Positions 12,800 through 25,300 of a stretch of 64,000 bases of DNA are shown here, piece by piece (within the stretch, counting starts at the first letter, position 1; each line of letters starts with the position of its first letter). The position numbers and the translations under genes were made by a program. The stretch lies in assembly GCA_023231475.1 (NCBI GenBank), contig JALJEE010002282.1, positions 62,001-126,000 of the forward strand, given 5' to 3'. The notes under the pieces are model-generated. The model ran no database searches and was not told where the DNA came from. It worked only from the letters and a program-made list of their open reading frames with translations. The DNA is from Seison nebaliae (Eukaryota > Rotifera > Pararotatoria > Seisonacea > Seisonidae).

Positions 12800-13924
12800 A
12801 TGAATTTGAGACAAAAGAAAAATTATTTCACAATTTTTCTTGTCGTTCTATTATATTGGTTATTTTGAATTTGAAATGTGAAAAAAATTATTGAAATTTT
12901 CATCTATTCGTATTCTTTCCAGGATATGTTCCATCTCGATGGTTTTTATCAATAAACATTTATTAAGCAATACTAAAGATCCGGTTAGTGAAATGTGTGT
13001 AAAAAATTGAATATTCTTTTTATAGTTGGAAGCACCGATTTTTATAACCTGGTCACAATGTGTCATTTCCGTTCTAATTTATTTGGTGACGGATTTGTTG
13101 CCGAAACAACGGAAAATTTTACCAGCCATAAATTTTAATTGGAATGAAATGTATGCGACGTTACCGTTGGCGTTCGTTTTCATGGGAATGATATCATTCA
13201 ATAATTTCTGTCTGAAATTTGTGCACGTCTCATTTTATACGGTGGCGAGATCATTAACTTTAATTTTCAATATCGTTAGTGAATTTATGAGATTTTTACG
13301 ATTTTTAAATTTTGATAGATATTGACTTATGTAATTTTGGGAGAGAAGACGTCTTTGAAGACTTGTGGAAGTGCAGCGGTGGTGATTAGTGGATTTGTTC
13401 TGGGAATTAATGAAGAGAATCGATTGATCGATCTCAATTGGATAGGAGTAATATTTGGAATTTGTGCGAGTTTGTTTGTTGCTTTGAATGCAATTTTTAT
13501 GAAACGAACAATACCGAAAGTGCAAGACAGTATTTGGAGGACTGCCTATTATTTGAATTTAAATAGTACTATAATTTTCATTCCACTAATCACTGTTCTG
13601 GGTGAATGGCCACTCATCTATCACTACAAATTACTCTTCTCCATCAAATGGATATGTTCGATGGTTGTGGCGGGAGTACTCGGATTTTCCATGACTGCCG
13701 TCTCCGGTTTACAAATCCAATATACTTCTGCTCTCACTCACAATATTAGTGGAACAGCTAAAGCATGTGCTCAAACCGTTCTTGCAGTAATTGCTTTTAA
13801 TGAAAGTAAAAATTTATTATGGTGGATGTCAAATTTATTGATATTGGGCGGGTCGTCGTTATATACTCATATTCGTCGTATGGAAATGGAAGAGAAGAAA
13901 CTGCCGAGGACATTAGGGAAATAA
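12800..13924 (+). CDS. SLC35C1: GDP-fucose transporter 1 (SLC35C1)
   Basis: Four exons, 12800-12858, 12923-12983, 13026-13274 and 13319-13924, give 324 aa. It is a Golgi multi-pass nucleotide-sugar transporter that brings GDP-fucose into the lumen for fucosylation. Family blocks follow in order: SMVFINKHLL near the start, APIFITWSQC, FMGMISFNNFCLKFV, VARSLT, then LTHNISGTAKACAQTVLAV and LLWWMSNLLILGGSSLYT near the C-terminus. The last two are almost identical to the vertebrate protein. The hydrophobic helices of the DMT fold are visible throughout. It is a little shorter than the human protein (364 aa), mainly at the two tails. All introns are 42-64 nt and keep the reading phase. Confidence 0.93.
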
Positions 13925-14335
13925 GTTCAATTTTTTAAGGTATCTTTATAAAGCTTAAATTGAAATATGAAAATGGAATTGAATTTGATTGTGGGAGGAA
14001 AAAATTCGTTTTTCATTTATAGAAGTAGGAATGAATAATGAATAAATAAATATTAATCGTATATTCGTATCAACATTACTTTTGTTTTCCGTCATTGCTC
14101 TGTTTATTCTGCTGAGTTGCGTGCACATCAATATAGATTTATCGCCATCGTTTTCCTTTTCCCCAATCCATTATCATCATTTGTGGAGTGATGAGAGGAA
14201 TGGATAGAGACATCCAATATGTAATAATTTGTTGAATTGAAAATAAAATAAACTTCTTCTCATCATTTCCTTTCCGTTCCATAGAACCGTGGCATGGTAA
14301 TGATAGATTAATAAAATTGTTTTGGTGATAATTTA

Positions 14336-15288
14336 ATGAAGTTGAGTATGCCACCAAATTCTACTGAAGATCTACCAAAATATCGTTTGGTTGTTGTGGG
14401 CGATGGTGGTGTAGGTAAATCGGCATTAACTATCCAATTCTTTCAACAAGTATTCATTCCTGATTATGATCCCACTATCGAAGACTCCTATCTTCAACAT
14501 ACGGAAATCGACGGAAAATGTTGCGTGTTGGACGGTTGGATTTCTCAACTTTAAATCTCTTCTTTGAAAATCACTTAAATTTCATCTGTCAGTATTGGAC
14601 ACGGCGGGTCAAGAAGAATTCAGTGCAATGAGAGAACAGTATATGAGGAGTGGTGACGGATTCCTTCTCGTTTACGCCGTTGTCGATCGATCAACATTCG
14701 ATAATATCGATTTATTTCATGCTCAAATCAGACGAGTTAAAGATCGGTTAATCATTCATCACTCACTTCCCATATCATTAATTGAAATAGTGATGAATTC
14801 CCAATGATATTAGTCGCCAATAAAGTCGACTTAGCTAATCGTCGAGTTGTTAGTGAAGAAGAAGGACGGAAGAAAGCAAATCTTTTACGAGTTTATTCTT
14901 CTTTATATTCATTCTCAAATTCTATCTCATTCAATATCTAGTGTGAATATATTGAGACGAGTGCCAAAGATCCACCCTTGAATGTCACTGAAGCATTTCA
15001 TAATATTGTTCGTCGTATCAATCGGTTAAATAAAATTTCTTTTCTTTTATTTCTTTCTTTTCTTATCTACTATTAATTCTTCGTTCATCTACTACTATTT
15101 TTAGTTACTTTTCTTTTTGAACAGTTTCTAATTTTTTGTTGTTCTATCTAATTCTTTTCATTTTTTTCATAATTTACTAATTTTTTTTTTAAAATTATGT
15201 TAGTGATATGCCACCTGATCGACCGCCACCAATGAGTAGTTGTCGAAGATTATGGAACCGAATAAAACGATCATGTTGTATATTATAG
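14336..15288 (+). CDS. MRAS: M-Ras, small GTPase of the Ras family
   Basis: Five exons, 14336-14534, 14593-14746, 14791-14890, 14942-15024 and 15204-15288, give 206 aa. The P-loop GDGGVGKS is at residues 22-29, the effector loop YDPTIEDSY at 44-52 and the switch II start DTAGQE at 69-74. The guanine-specificity motif NKVD and the ETSAK motif follow. The long identity with vertebrate M-Ras around [22 protein letters not shown] and SAKDPPLN separates it from K/H/N-Ras and R-Ras. The C-terminus is basic and ends in CCIL, a CAAX prenylation signal for plasma-membrane anchoring. M-Ras acts with SHOC2 and PP1 to activate RAF in known animals. A second ATG lies four codons inside (14348), so the exact start is uncertain. 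Confidence 0.93.
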
Positions 15289-16111
15289 AGAGGGGGAGGA
15301 AGAAAATATTTATTCCACAAAATATCTGCAATACATTCGTCGTTTCTTACAAACAAGGAATGGGAACAAATGTTTCATTTTTGAGTTTCCTTCTTTTTCA
15401 TTCGGAAACATCAAATTATTTATTATTATTATGTTCCTTCCAATCCTTTTTTGTTGGAATGGTTCGACATTTCATTTATTTCACATCATTTCATTTTCGA
15501 CAACATATTATATACATATGAACAGATGTTTTTATCATTCTTTTTTTTAAAAGAAATTCTCACAATTTCAATTAATTTTCCATTAAGAATCTTCTTTCAA
15601 TTCTCTTCCCATTCTCTTCACCAATTTGTACACAAAGAGTAAATTTAATCAATTTCCGATGCCTTCTCTTCTTTCTTTCACTTCCCCCTCTCTCTCTTTC
15701 TCTTTGTTGATATGAACTCGATATTCGATTCAAATTATCAAACTTTATTTTTTTGTTATTTTTCTTTTACTCATCATTATTTACTCTGAATCAGTTCTTT
15801 CATCACTTTTATTTCACCAAATAAAATTTCGATAATATCACAACTAAAAATTTTGAAATTTCCAATTTTATTCCAATTTATTCTACTTACATTTTAAATT
15901 TGAATTTTTAATTTTTAATAAAATATTTAGAGAACTCACAATTTTCTCACAGTTTGTCCGTTCCCAATTTAAAGAATTGAGATTAAAATGATGCTTCCAG
16001 TTTGAACATTCATCACCTTCAACATGATAATATGAATGGATCAATTATGGATGATATTATTGAGAGTAAATAAAAGAAGGATGGTTAAGGAATTTTTGTT
16101 GTGATAAAGAA
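15289..16111. other. Intergenic, no supported gene
   Basis: T-rich, low-complexity sequence after the M-Ras stop, probably its 3' UTR, followed by the short promoter region of aminoacylase-1. The small reading frames at 15240-15642 overlap or follow the M-Ras last exon and show no family features. Confidence 0.5.
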
Positions 16112-17308
16112 ATGAGTTCGCCCGGAGAAATTGTAGAGAAGTTTCGTAAATATATTCGAATTAAATCGTTGAGTGTGGACGGGGAACATGAACGAGCGAA
16201 GAAATTCCTCTGTGATTATGCGAAAGAAATTGGATTGGATTCTCATCGAATTGACAGTGTGAATGGTTGTGAAGTGATAATAATGAAATGGGAAGGAAAA
16301 AATGAGGAATTACCATCACTTTTATTGAGTTCTCATTATGACGTTGTACCAGTGGAGGAAGATAAATGGAAATATCCTCCGTTTGATGCTCATATGGACG
16401 AGAAGAATGACATTTATGGTCGCGGTACACAAGACATGAAATGTGTGACGATAATGTATTTGGAGAGTATAAAACGACTGAAAGTTGAGAAATTTATACC
16501 GGAACGAAATATTTATTTATTAATAACACCAGACGAAGAGATCGGATCGATGTCGATGAGAATGTTTAGTGAAAGTGAATTTTTTAAAAAAATGAATGTC
16601 GGTTTCGTTTTCGATGAAGGATTGGCATCACCATCCGCTGATTATTCCGCTTATTATGGAGAGAGATCAGCACTCTGGATTCGAGCAACTTTTCGTGGTG
16701 ATGCTGGACATGGTTCTCGATTCATTGAGAATACTGCCGCTGAAAAATTCCATAAAGCATTGACATATGTATTGAAGGAAAGAGATGAAGAAAAGAAATT
16801 ATATGAATCAAACGGCTGTCTTCGTTTGGGAGATTATACGACGACTAATTTGACCATGTTACAAGCCGGTCAACAACCTAATGTAGTTCCATCAGAAATA
16901 GTGGCACATTTCGATTGTCGAATCCCTCCCGCCATCCATTTGGATGAAGTAAAGAAACATCTTCGGGAATTGTTAGATAAATGCGGATCAGATATCGAAG
17001 TGGAATATATAAATTATCGAGATAGTCAAAAAGTGACGGAAGAGAATATGAATTCTGAAGCACAACGTTCATTCACTATCTTCAAAAAGACGATGACAAA
17101 TATGAAAATTAATTTGAATTGGGAAATATTTCCCGCTGGTACCGATAGTCATTATTTGAGGAAACTCGATATTCCTGTCATCGGTTTTTCTCCCATCAAT
17201 TACACTCCCATTTTATTACACGATCATAATGAACGTTTAAATTCCGATGTTCTACTAAGCGGTGTCAATATCTACGCTTCACTTATCACCAATTTGACTA
17301 AATCATAA
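16112..17308 (+). CDS. ACY1: Aminoacylase-1 (M20 zinc peptidase family), intronless
   Basis: A single uninterrupted frame of 398 aa, close to the 408 aa of human ACY1. It hydrolyses N-acyl amino acids to free amino acids in the cytosol. Zinc and catalytic motifs are intact: SSHYDVVPV (His75), YGRGTQDMKC (zinc Asp108) and TPDEEIGS (Glu142/Glu143). GDAGHGSR begins the dimerisation lid, and HDHNERL near the C-terminus supplies the last metal ligand. WKYPPFDAH is also typical of the family. Nearly every other gene here has introns, so a retrocopy or intron loss is possible, yet the frame and active site are fully preserved. The next gene downstream is TRPA, 0.9 kb away. Confidence 0.93.
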   Translation: MSSPGEIVEKFRKYIRIKSLSVDGEHERAKKFLCDYAKEIGLDSHRIDSVNGCEVIIMKWEGKNEELPSLLLSSHYDVVPVEEDKWKYPPFDAHMDEKNDIYGRGTQDMKCVTIMYLESIKRLKVEKFIPERNIYLLITPDEEIGSMSMRMFSESEFFKKMNVGFVFDEGLASPSADYSAYYGERSALWIRATFRGDAGHGSRFIENTAAEKFHKALTYVLKERDEEKKLYESNGCLRLGDYTTTNLTMLQAGQQPNVVPSEIVAHFDCRIPPAIHLDEVKKHLRELLDKCGSDIEVEYINYRDSQKVTEENMNSEAQRSFTIFKKTMTNMKINLNWEIFPAGTDSHYLRKLDIPVIGFSPINYTPILLHDHNERLNSDVLLSGVNIYASLITNLTKS

Positions 17309-18225
17309 AATGTTCAAATTAATCAATAAATATTTTTAAAAAAAATTAATCAATTAATATTTTAATAAAAACTTTGTTGGAAGTTTAATAAGAAATTATC
17401 TTTTGTTTATTGTTTATTTACGTTAGATAAATATTTCGACGAAGTCGACGAGACAGCGAAGAACAAATTAAAAACGAAATATTATTTTTATGAATGGAAA
17501 CATTTTTTGAATGAAGAGATCTTTGTTTTCCCTGATACTAATACGTTTCATGCATATTACGTGCACTATGATTTGAGACGTCATATTGATTGATAGTTTT
17601 GAATGTGAGTATAATTGATGGTGAAATAATTTTATACATTTATAAAAATAATTCAAATCGATCAGCAATTATCTTCTTCTACTTTTAGTTTTATTAATTT
17701 AGTTATTTAATAAATATTTATTAATATATTTTAGAGGTGAATCAAATTTATTAATTTCGAACCTTTTTTTAAGTAGAGTGAGTCTGTATGAATGGATGAA
17801 AATAAACATATGGTATGACAAACATAACAAATTCAGAAAGAATTGTCAATCGAATGAATTTGAGAGAATGTTGAACTGTATCGAAATTTATTTATATGTT
17901 TTAAGAATGAGTTTGTGTGTGTGTGTGTTGGTTGGTTTGGTAACTTGGTAACGGAAATTTTTTCATTCAGAAAATAATGGATATGGAAAAATGCTTCGGA
18001 TATTGGTTGAGGGAGGTGAATCTCAAACTAAATTACATCATTATTTTATCAATTTCCTATAAACTTATTTCATAGAGGAAAATGAATTTTTTCTATAGTG
18101 TCGACCTTGATCAGTTTACTATTTATTAGAATTTCGTTTCTCAACAAAAAGAGGAAGAATAATAATAATTTTATTGAACAAAGTAGAAATAATCAAATGA
18201 CAAATAACGGGGGAAATAGTTTACG
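17309..18225. other. Intergenic, no supported gene
   Basis: AT-rich sequence with a short (GT)n run at about 17911-17929 and no coding exon. It likely holds the promoter of the TRPA gene, whose first supported ATG is at 18226. Confidence 0.5.
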
Positions 18226-21200
18226 ATGAACAAGGAAATCGAAATAAACGATGCCTGTGAAGTTCATTTAATTTTCATTAATTTAATTCGAATTATTTTC
18301 CGGCTTTAGGCAGCTCTAGGAAACGATGTTGATTTTTTCAAAAAAATCTACAAGAATCGACATCGTTTCCATAAGAGTTCGAGTACAAATAATCATGGAT
18401 TAGTTCTGGGAGAAAGAAGTCCAACATCAAAAGATCATCAACCATTTTCTTATTTGAATGAGAAAGATTCAACCGGCTACAATTGTTTACAATATGCTGT
18501 GAGAGATTTGAATCTTACCGTGATAAAGATGCTCGTTAATCAATTCTATTTGGGTTTTCCCAATCACTTTCTCTTTATCAATTGTTTATCTTATTGAATT
18601 GTTTTCAGACGTGAATATAAAAGATAATTATGACGCTTCTTTAATCCATATTATTGCATGGAATCGATGGAATCCAAAATTATCATTAAAAGAAGTTGTA
18701 GAAAACGTCGAAGTTTGTTCATTAAATTTTTAATAAAATTATAATAAATCCCTATTAAAATTGAATTAAATTCCTAATAAAATTGAATTAAATTTTTCAA
18801 AAAATTTTCAAAACTGACAATTAGGCAATTTTTGGATTTCTAATGGAATATGGATTGAGTTTACAAATAACGAATGCATATAATCAAACGCCTCTACACT
18901 ACGCCATTATTAGAGGAAATCATTTGATTGCCACAATTCTCTTACAAATGGGAACGCCGAATTTAATTAAAGTTTATTTAAGAATATTTTCATTTAAAAA
19001 ATTGAAATTATGTGAAGGATGTCGATGCTCAAGCTTTGACAGTTTGGCATTTACTTGCTCAACATGAGCAAACGGATATTATCAAAACAATAATCGATAA
19101 TTGGAAAGAATTGAACATGGTAGTCTATGAATCGCCCACCTCAATCGATAATGATGACGAAGAAGAAAAACTGAATAATTTATGGAATTGTCAAGATGTT
19201 GAAGGCAATTCACCTTTACATATCGCTGCGATGAATGGTTCAATTTTTCTGTTAGATAACATCCTCCAACACATCGAATGGATGTGGGAACAAAAGACAA
19301 CATTCGATCGAATTAAACATCGATCAGCAACCGATTTAGTTCGCCCAATAATTTTCTGATGAATATTTAAATTAAAAAATTTTTCACAGTTTAGTGAAAA
19401 GTTGGACTTGCAAAATAACGAAGGAAATAACGTGTTGATGGAAGCCGTTTCAAATTGCCAATATTTCATTATAACATTTTGTGAGAAATTCGGTTAATTT
19501 CTTTCTCTCCATTTTATTTATCAGTAATTAATTATAATTATTAATAAATTAATTCATTTATCTAATTTATCCTGATCAGATTTGAATTGGAAGAATCGGA
19601 ATAATGTGGGAAATAATATGTTACATATTGCAGCGAAGACTACAGATACGAGTATAGTGAGGAAGGTGTTGTTGTTGTGGAAGAATAAAGTGCAACTTGA
19701 TTCCACTTCACCTTATTCCATTGGTAACGGTGATGGGGACACCATACTTCATCTCGCCATTTCGAGAGATAATATTGAAACATTGAAAGTCATTTTGGAA
19801 TTTTGTCATGAAGAAGATTATTTATCGAAAATCATCGAACGAAAGAACAAAGCATATTTGACACCGTTAATGTTAGCGATATCGGAAGGTAATATAGAAG
19901 CGGCTTTTTTCCTCATTGCTTATGGAGCAGATATCACCGCGAAGAATCGAATCGACGCAAATATTATTCATTTAGCTGCTTTTAATCGAGAGATTGCTTC
20001 ATTGGAATTTCTAGTAGATTTATTAGAATTAAATTGTGATAATTTAGAGAAGATCGATGGAAATGTTTTGAAGAAGAAAGAACATTTACATCATTTCCAT
20101 AACGTTTCTCATCAACTATCGACAATGAGTACGGAAATGGATCGATTCTCTGAAACGGCTTTACATTATGCAGGAAAGTCAGGTAATTTCGAAGCGTATA
20201 AAATTCTAATGGTAAACGTCAAATTTTGTATCACTTGTATATTGAAAAACGATTGTGACTTAACTGCATTTCATCTCGCCGTTTTCCATAATCACGAGGA
20301 AATGATCGAGAAAATTTTAGCAAACGATGGTGCTCATTTTCTGAGTGATATGATGAAACAACGATATTTAGAAGACATTGATGAGAAATCGAATACCGTT
20401 TTACATACGGCAGCTCTACATGGAAATTATAATATTTTGAAAACTTTATTGGAATATGGATCAGATGTCTCATCGAAAAATCTTGATGGATGGACCGCTA
20501 TTGATTGTGCAGCAGCAATGGGCAATTTGGAATGTATTCGCTTACTTCTCAAATATAATTCGCCTATTAATCCCTTAGATAAATTACAATTGACCCCACT
20601 ACATTTGGCATCGAAAAACGGTCATTTGGAATGTGTAAAACTTTTGATGAAAAATGGAGCGAGTGTTGACGTCAACGATTATGTAAATTATAATTGTTTA
20701 GATTATGCAATTTTGAATAATCATGAGAATGTGGTAGATTTCATTATTGAGAGTGACGAATGGTTTAAAGCGTTAAAGAGTAGTCAAAAGATAAATAAAG
20801 AAATCGTCAATACTCCATTGAGACAATTGATAAGAAAAATGCCAGGTTTAAATTACGAATTTAAAATTTATTAAATTAAATTTTTTAGATTCTGCAAAGA
20901 AAGTGTTAGATCGATTAGCTACGATGAATGAAACGGGAAAAGATTATAATAATGATGGAATTCCTGATATGGAACGAATAATTCTGGTAGAGTTAATCGA
21001 CGACACATTCTCCGTCGGAAAAGAAAGTGGAGATGTTTATTGGAGGAATAAAACTCATCCGACAGCGGAACCATATAGTTCCGATCGCAAATTATTGCGA
21101 GAGAATCATCCGTTAAATTTAATGGTAAATTATCGTAGAACGGAATTATTGAGACATCCGTCAATTCTCGATCTTCTCGATCATAAATGGCAACATAGTG

Positions 21201-22788
21201 CCAGATACGTCTATTATGGAGAAGTGATGTTCTACTTAATTTTTGCAGCTTTCCTCACTCTCTACGTCGTCTCTACACCTGCACCATACAAATTGTTATG
21301 ATTCATTATCATCAATTATGATTTAATTAATTTCATTTTAAATTTATTAGTCGTCATTTTTTCGCCATGAATATCATGTCAACAGAAAAAGAATCATTTT
21401 GCATGAATGCCACTGAAGAGATTTATGAAATGCTTTCCAATATAACATCCGGCATTCACAATCAATCATTCGAATGTGGAGATGTTGTCAATAATATAAG
21501 GGATAAATATGATCCATTATCCATTCAGTGTAATAGTATTGGAAATTTTTCCAAATATATAAATGTTGAACAGAATGTACTAGCAAAAACTTCTTCATAT
21601 TTCTTATATTTCCTAATTGTAATCTTTATAATCAAAGAAGTTACTTTTATACTGATTTCATATTTTGGAAATTTTCTCAGATATGTGTTCTCATTTCAAC
21701 TCATGGACGATATATCGGATTAGAATGTATCTTTTATTGGATATCATTCGCAATGACGGTGGCTTTCTTACATGACGGTAGTTCTTGTATTACTGAGACT
21801 GGAATTCGAAGTGTTTATTTCATATAAATTATCTCCATTTCATCATTTCTCTTAAAGCCATTACAATGGTCGTTTGGTGTGGTGGCTATTTTCTCCGCCT
21901 GGTTTTCCTTCGTCATCTTTCTCCAGAAATTTCCCACTTTTGGCATTTTCGTCGTCATGTTTCAACAGATTGTGCGAACATTCATGAAATTCCTTATCAT
22001 ATTCTTCTTCTTCATATTCAGTTTCGCTGTCGTTTTTTATATGACGCTACAAGTACAAATGCCGTTCGAAACATTACCGTCAGCTTTTATGAAAACGATG
22101 GTAATGATGATTGGGGAATATGAATTCAACAACATATTCTTTCGAGATAATGATGAAATTAAATATTATCAACCATTCTATGTCCTCTCACTAATCACTT
22201 TCATAGCTCTCATGTTCCTTTTATCATTAGTCGTCATGAATTTACTGGTTCGATTTTTCTGGAAATTTTTTGAAAATTTTTCTGAAAAATTCTATATCGA
22301 TTTTAGGTCGGCTTAGCGATTGATGATATTCAAGCGGTCATGGAACAAGCAACACTTAGACGTTTAGCAATGAAAGTAAAACTATGTCTTTATATCGAAT
22401 CGGTTATTCCATTGTCGATATTGAGGAAATTATATGTTCGGAACATCAATTTACAACGTTCCGGATTAATGAATGAATCGAATTGGATATTTCAATTTTT
22501 TAGAAGATATCGTTTTCTCAGAAATTTCTTCTGTTTCCGAACAACCAATATCGACGCTCATATTCACCATTTGACGAAGAAAACATTACATTTGTTCGAA
22601 TCAATGCCAGAAGAAGTGGAGTCCGTTTAATTTTAATTATTTTCGTGTATAATTTTTAAAAATTAATTTAGCAGAATGAAATGTCAGATAAAGAATATTT
22701 GAACAAAATTGTCGATAATCAGAATCGTCTCGAAGAGAGTTTAGAAAAACTCGAAAAAAAAATCGAATTTTTGATAAAAAAATGTTAA
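18226..22788 (+). CDS. TRPA-type ankyrin-repeat cation channel
   Basis: Thirteen exons join in phase: 18226-18261, 18310-18553, 18609-18712, 18825-18971, 19018-19338, 19390-19492, 19580-20845, 20889-21294, 21351-21639, 21681-21812, 21858-22247, 22307-22624 and 22675-22788. They give 1,289 aa. The first ~865 residues carry a dozen or more ankyrin repeats (for example TPLHYAIIRGNH, NSPLHIAAMNGS, TPLHLASKNGHLECVKLL). The linker RKMPDSAKKVLDRL is typical of TRPA. Six membrane helices follow, including SPLQWSFGVAIFSAW and KFPTFGIFVVMF, then a pore region (FETLPSAFMKTMVMMIGEYEF) and a post-S6 segment NLLVGLAIDDIQ. The last exon is a short coiled coil. TRPA channels sense temperature or irritants in sensory neurons; the modality here cannot be told. 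Subtype (TRPA1, painless or pyrexia) is left open. Confidence 0.92.
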
Positions 22789-23479
22789 AATATAATCACT
22801 TAATATTCAATTTGCAATGCATTCATTTTCTATTCAATTTTATAAAATAAAGATATTGGCTCAGTTTTACAGATATTTTACGACACATTCTTTGCAGATT
22901 GGTTCTACGAAAATAACAAAGTTTATATCAAAGAAGGAAATAAAGAATGAACCGAATTTAATTGAAGAGAGATATTTTCAAAAATTGACGGATCAATAAT
23001 CATTAAGTTAATCGTTTAAGAAGGAAATCATTAGGAGTTTAAATTCATTACGAAGTTTCATAATAAAATAATCTTCATGGAAAAAATGAAAATAAGAAAA
23101 CAAGAACAACTCAAGCCTGATGCACACCAGATGGAAAATCCATTATAATAACCTGGCGATGCGTTCAAGAGGAACGTAGTTGACTTCTTGTAAGACAAAC
23201 TGTGACCGGAATTAATGTTCCAGGACAAGATCAAAAGGTCAAGTCAGAAGTGAAATATTTACCCATATTGTCGTAAACTTTGGAATTAGACTTTGGAACT
23301 TTGGAAAAAAATTTTGCGATCATTTTAGTTATGAATCGCCTGGAATTAACTCTTCCTGTATACTGTTAAATTTTAAACAGATTTAAACAAAGAAGATTTC
23401 TATTTCATTTGAATAAAAAGTTTTCTATAAATAATTTGATATTACCATTCTGCTTATTATTACAAGTTAAGAACACTGA
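22789..23479. other. Intergenic, start of repeat-rich block
   Basis: The 3' flank of TRPA. The small frame at 22817-22999 has no family features. Composition changes from here to 30 kb, and inverted and dispersed repeats become frequent. Confidence 0.4.
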
Positions 23480-23778
23480 ACTAGGTTGTAGTGATGGGGA
23501 TACGAAGTGCGAAGGGAAATTAATTTCTTCGTCCCCCTTTTAATAAATGAAAAATTCCAGACATCTTCCCTTCGCGAGCTATACATACTCCCACTTCGCC
23601 AAGGGAAACGAAGTGAAGGAAAGAAAAATAGAAAAAAAGGGACGGCGAAGCAACATTTTTTTGAAAGTCCTTTTCCTACTTTAACGGACAGAATAGTACT
23701 GGGACAATGTATTCGCTGAAAAATTATGAAAGGGGGAAAATATATTTTATACAGAATATATATAGAATACAACCTAGT
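23480..23778. mobile_element. Candidate 299-bp MITE with 11-bp terminal inverted repeats
   Basis: The ends ACTAGGTTGTA (23480-23490) and TACAACCTAGT (23768-23778) are exact reverse complements. The interior is more GC-rich and contains CGAAGTGCGAAGG, which recurs at about 29053 in another part of the repeat block. No transposase is inside, so it would be non-autonomous. A target-site duplication was not clear. Confidence 0.4.
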
Positions 23779-24038
23779 AGGTTGTAAGATGAAAATATTG
23801 TCAAATAAGAAAATATGAAATTGAATTTAATAAAATCACAAAGATAATTAATTTCAAGATTAATATTATTTATAATAATTTTGTTGTCGGTGTCTGAAGT
23901 AAATTTACTGGTTATCCTTTTTCCTTACATTGGAAGAACAGACAATTTGAAGCGATTCGGAGAAGCGACAATTCAGAGACTCTAATAGTTAATACCTAAT
24001 ACATAAAACAAACTGTCTTTAGTGTGTTTATGTATAAT

Positions 24039-24139
24039 GGATGTCAAGTTAAGAGGAAGAAAGAGAAAAGACCAGTATTCCGCTTCAATAACTATATAAT
24101 GGCATTACTTTTCCCTTCCTTACTCCCAACTTGACATCC
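24039..24139. mobile_element. Foldback/MITE-like repeat, copy 1
   Basis: The left arm (24039-24070, starts GGATGTCAAGTT) and the right arm (24108-24139, ends AACTTGACATCC) form an imperfect 32-bp inverted repeat, with about 27 matching positions. A second copy lies at 24699-24825. Similarity between the copies continues into the right flank (ATGGTATARATGTT), so the element may be part of a larger duplicated unit. Confidence 0.5.
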
Positions 24140-24359
24140 ATGGTATAGATGTTATATAAACTCCATAGTCTATGGTCTTCGAATCATCGCGTCTCCGAAT
24201 TGCCACGTTTTTGAATTGACGAGTCCCCATATTGTCTGTCCATGCAATTGATCGAATGATTTTCTAATGAACAAATTTACTTTTCAATAGAAGAACATTT
24301 CCAGAAACGACGGAATTTGAAGAAACGATTCTTGTTTATTTTTTTGTCATCACGATGAA

Positions 24360-25132
24360 ATTCGAATGAATTCGATATTTCGACATGCCAATTCTGAATT
24401 ACAAAATTTAAATGATTGTTTCTTTCTTAAACTTTCTTCATCGATATCGAAATCAGGAAAAGAAACCGTTCTTTTCAGATTTGAATTAAGAATATCAATT
24501 TCTTCTTTATCAATTTCAAATGAACGATCATTTCATCTTTTTCTATCGCTAAACTAGAGAAATGAGTTCGAGAACTATAAATTTGAAAATTTTCCTCAGA
24601 AATGAAACCTGAATTAAATGTAGAGATTTGTAAATGAAGAACTTTGAACTTTAATACTTGGTGATGTTTGATAAGTATCTTCCTCCAAGTAGATCATGGA
24701 TGTCAAATTGAGAGCAAGAAAGCGAAAAGACCAAAATTCAGCTTCCTCTGAATTATAGAGATCTTCTAATGAACAAACTATAGAATGGCATTATTTTTCT
24801 CTTTGTTGCTCCCAACTTAACATCCATGGTATAAATGTTGTATAAACTATATGATCTCTGGTCTCCGAATTGTCTGTCCGAGTTCGTCTCCAAGTTCGAA
24901 CACTATCAATTTGAAGATTTTCATGATAAATGAAAGTTGAATTAAATGAAGTTACACTTGTAAAGGTAGAACTCTCAACTTTAGTACTTGTTGATGTTCG
25001 ATAAGTGTCTTCATCCAAATCGTCTGTCGTTTTGAAACTAATAAAATTATTCCTTCGTTTACTTTTAGGTATTTTCAGTTCAATATCTCTTCCATGATCA
25101 CGAAGTAGAACCATTTCGACATCACATTCCAT
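24360..25132 (-). pseudogene. Decayed tandem duplication of an unknown reading frame
   Basis: An open frame at 25132-24791 (-) contains DEDTYRTSTSTKVESSTFTS. A similar but broken frame is found at about 24700-24560 (-), reading EEDTYQTSPSIKVQSSSFTN and then stops. Similarity also extends to 24240-24040 (-), where a motif close to YTTFIPWMLSWE recurs. The segment is therefore two diverged tandem copies of a unit of roughly 115 codons, the older one disrupted. No protein family is recognised. It may be a decayed gene or part of a transposon. Confidence 0.4.
24699..24825. mobile_element. Foldback/MITE-like repeat, copy 2
   Basis: The arms are 24699-24730 and 24794-24825, with the same ends as copy 1 (GGATGTCAA and TTAACATCC) and a middle about 26 bp longer. 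It overlaps the C-terminal part of the unknown minus-strand frame, so the inverted repeat may itself be read as protein. Confidence 0.5.
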
Positions 25133-25300
25133 TTGTTGTTGATTTCCTTAATGTTCCATTTGAATAATATCATGATTGAGATTAGAATGAGATATATCGG
25201 TCATTACAGGTTCAATACTATCAATAATAGTCGATTGTTGGTCAGTGTAGAATTGGTGAACGTTTAGAAGATACCGAATCGATGAAAAATTCTAGGTAAA

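Noticed and set aside
14282-14296. Third X-box-like site upstream of M-Ras
   Set aside because: Only one half-site (GGTAAT) fits; the other half has too many mismatches.
22817-22999. Short plus-strand frame after the TRPA stop
   Set aside because: No splice link to TRPA is needed, because the last exon with the coiled coil already ends in frame, and it shows no family features.
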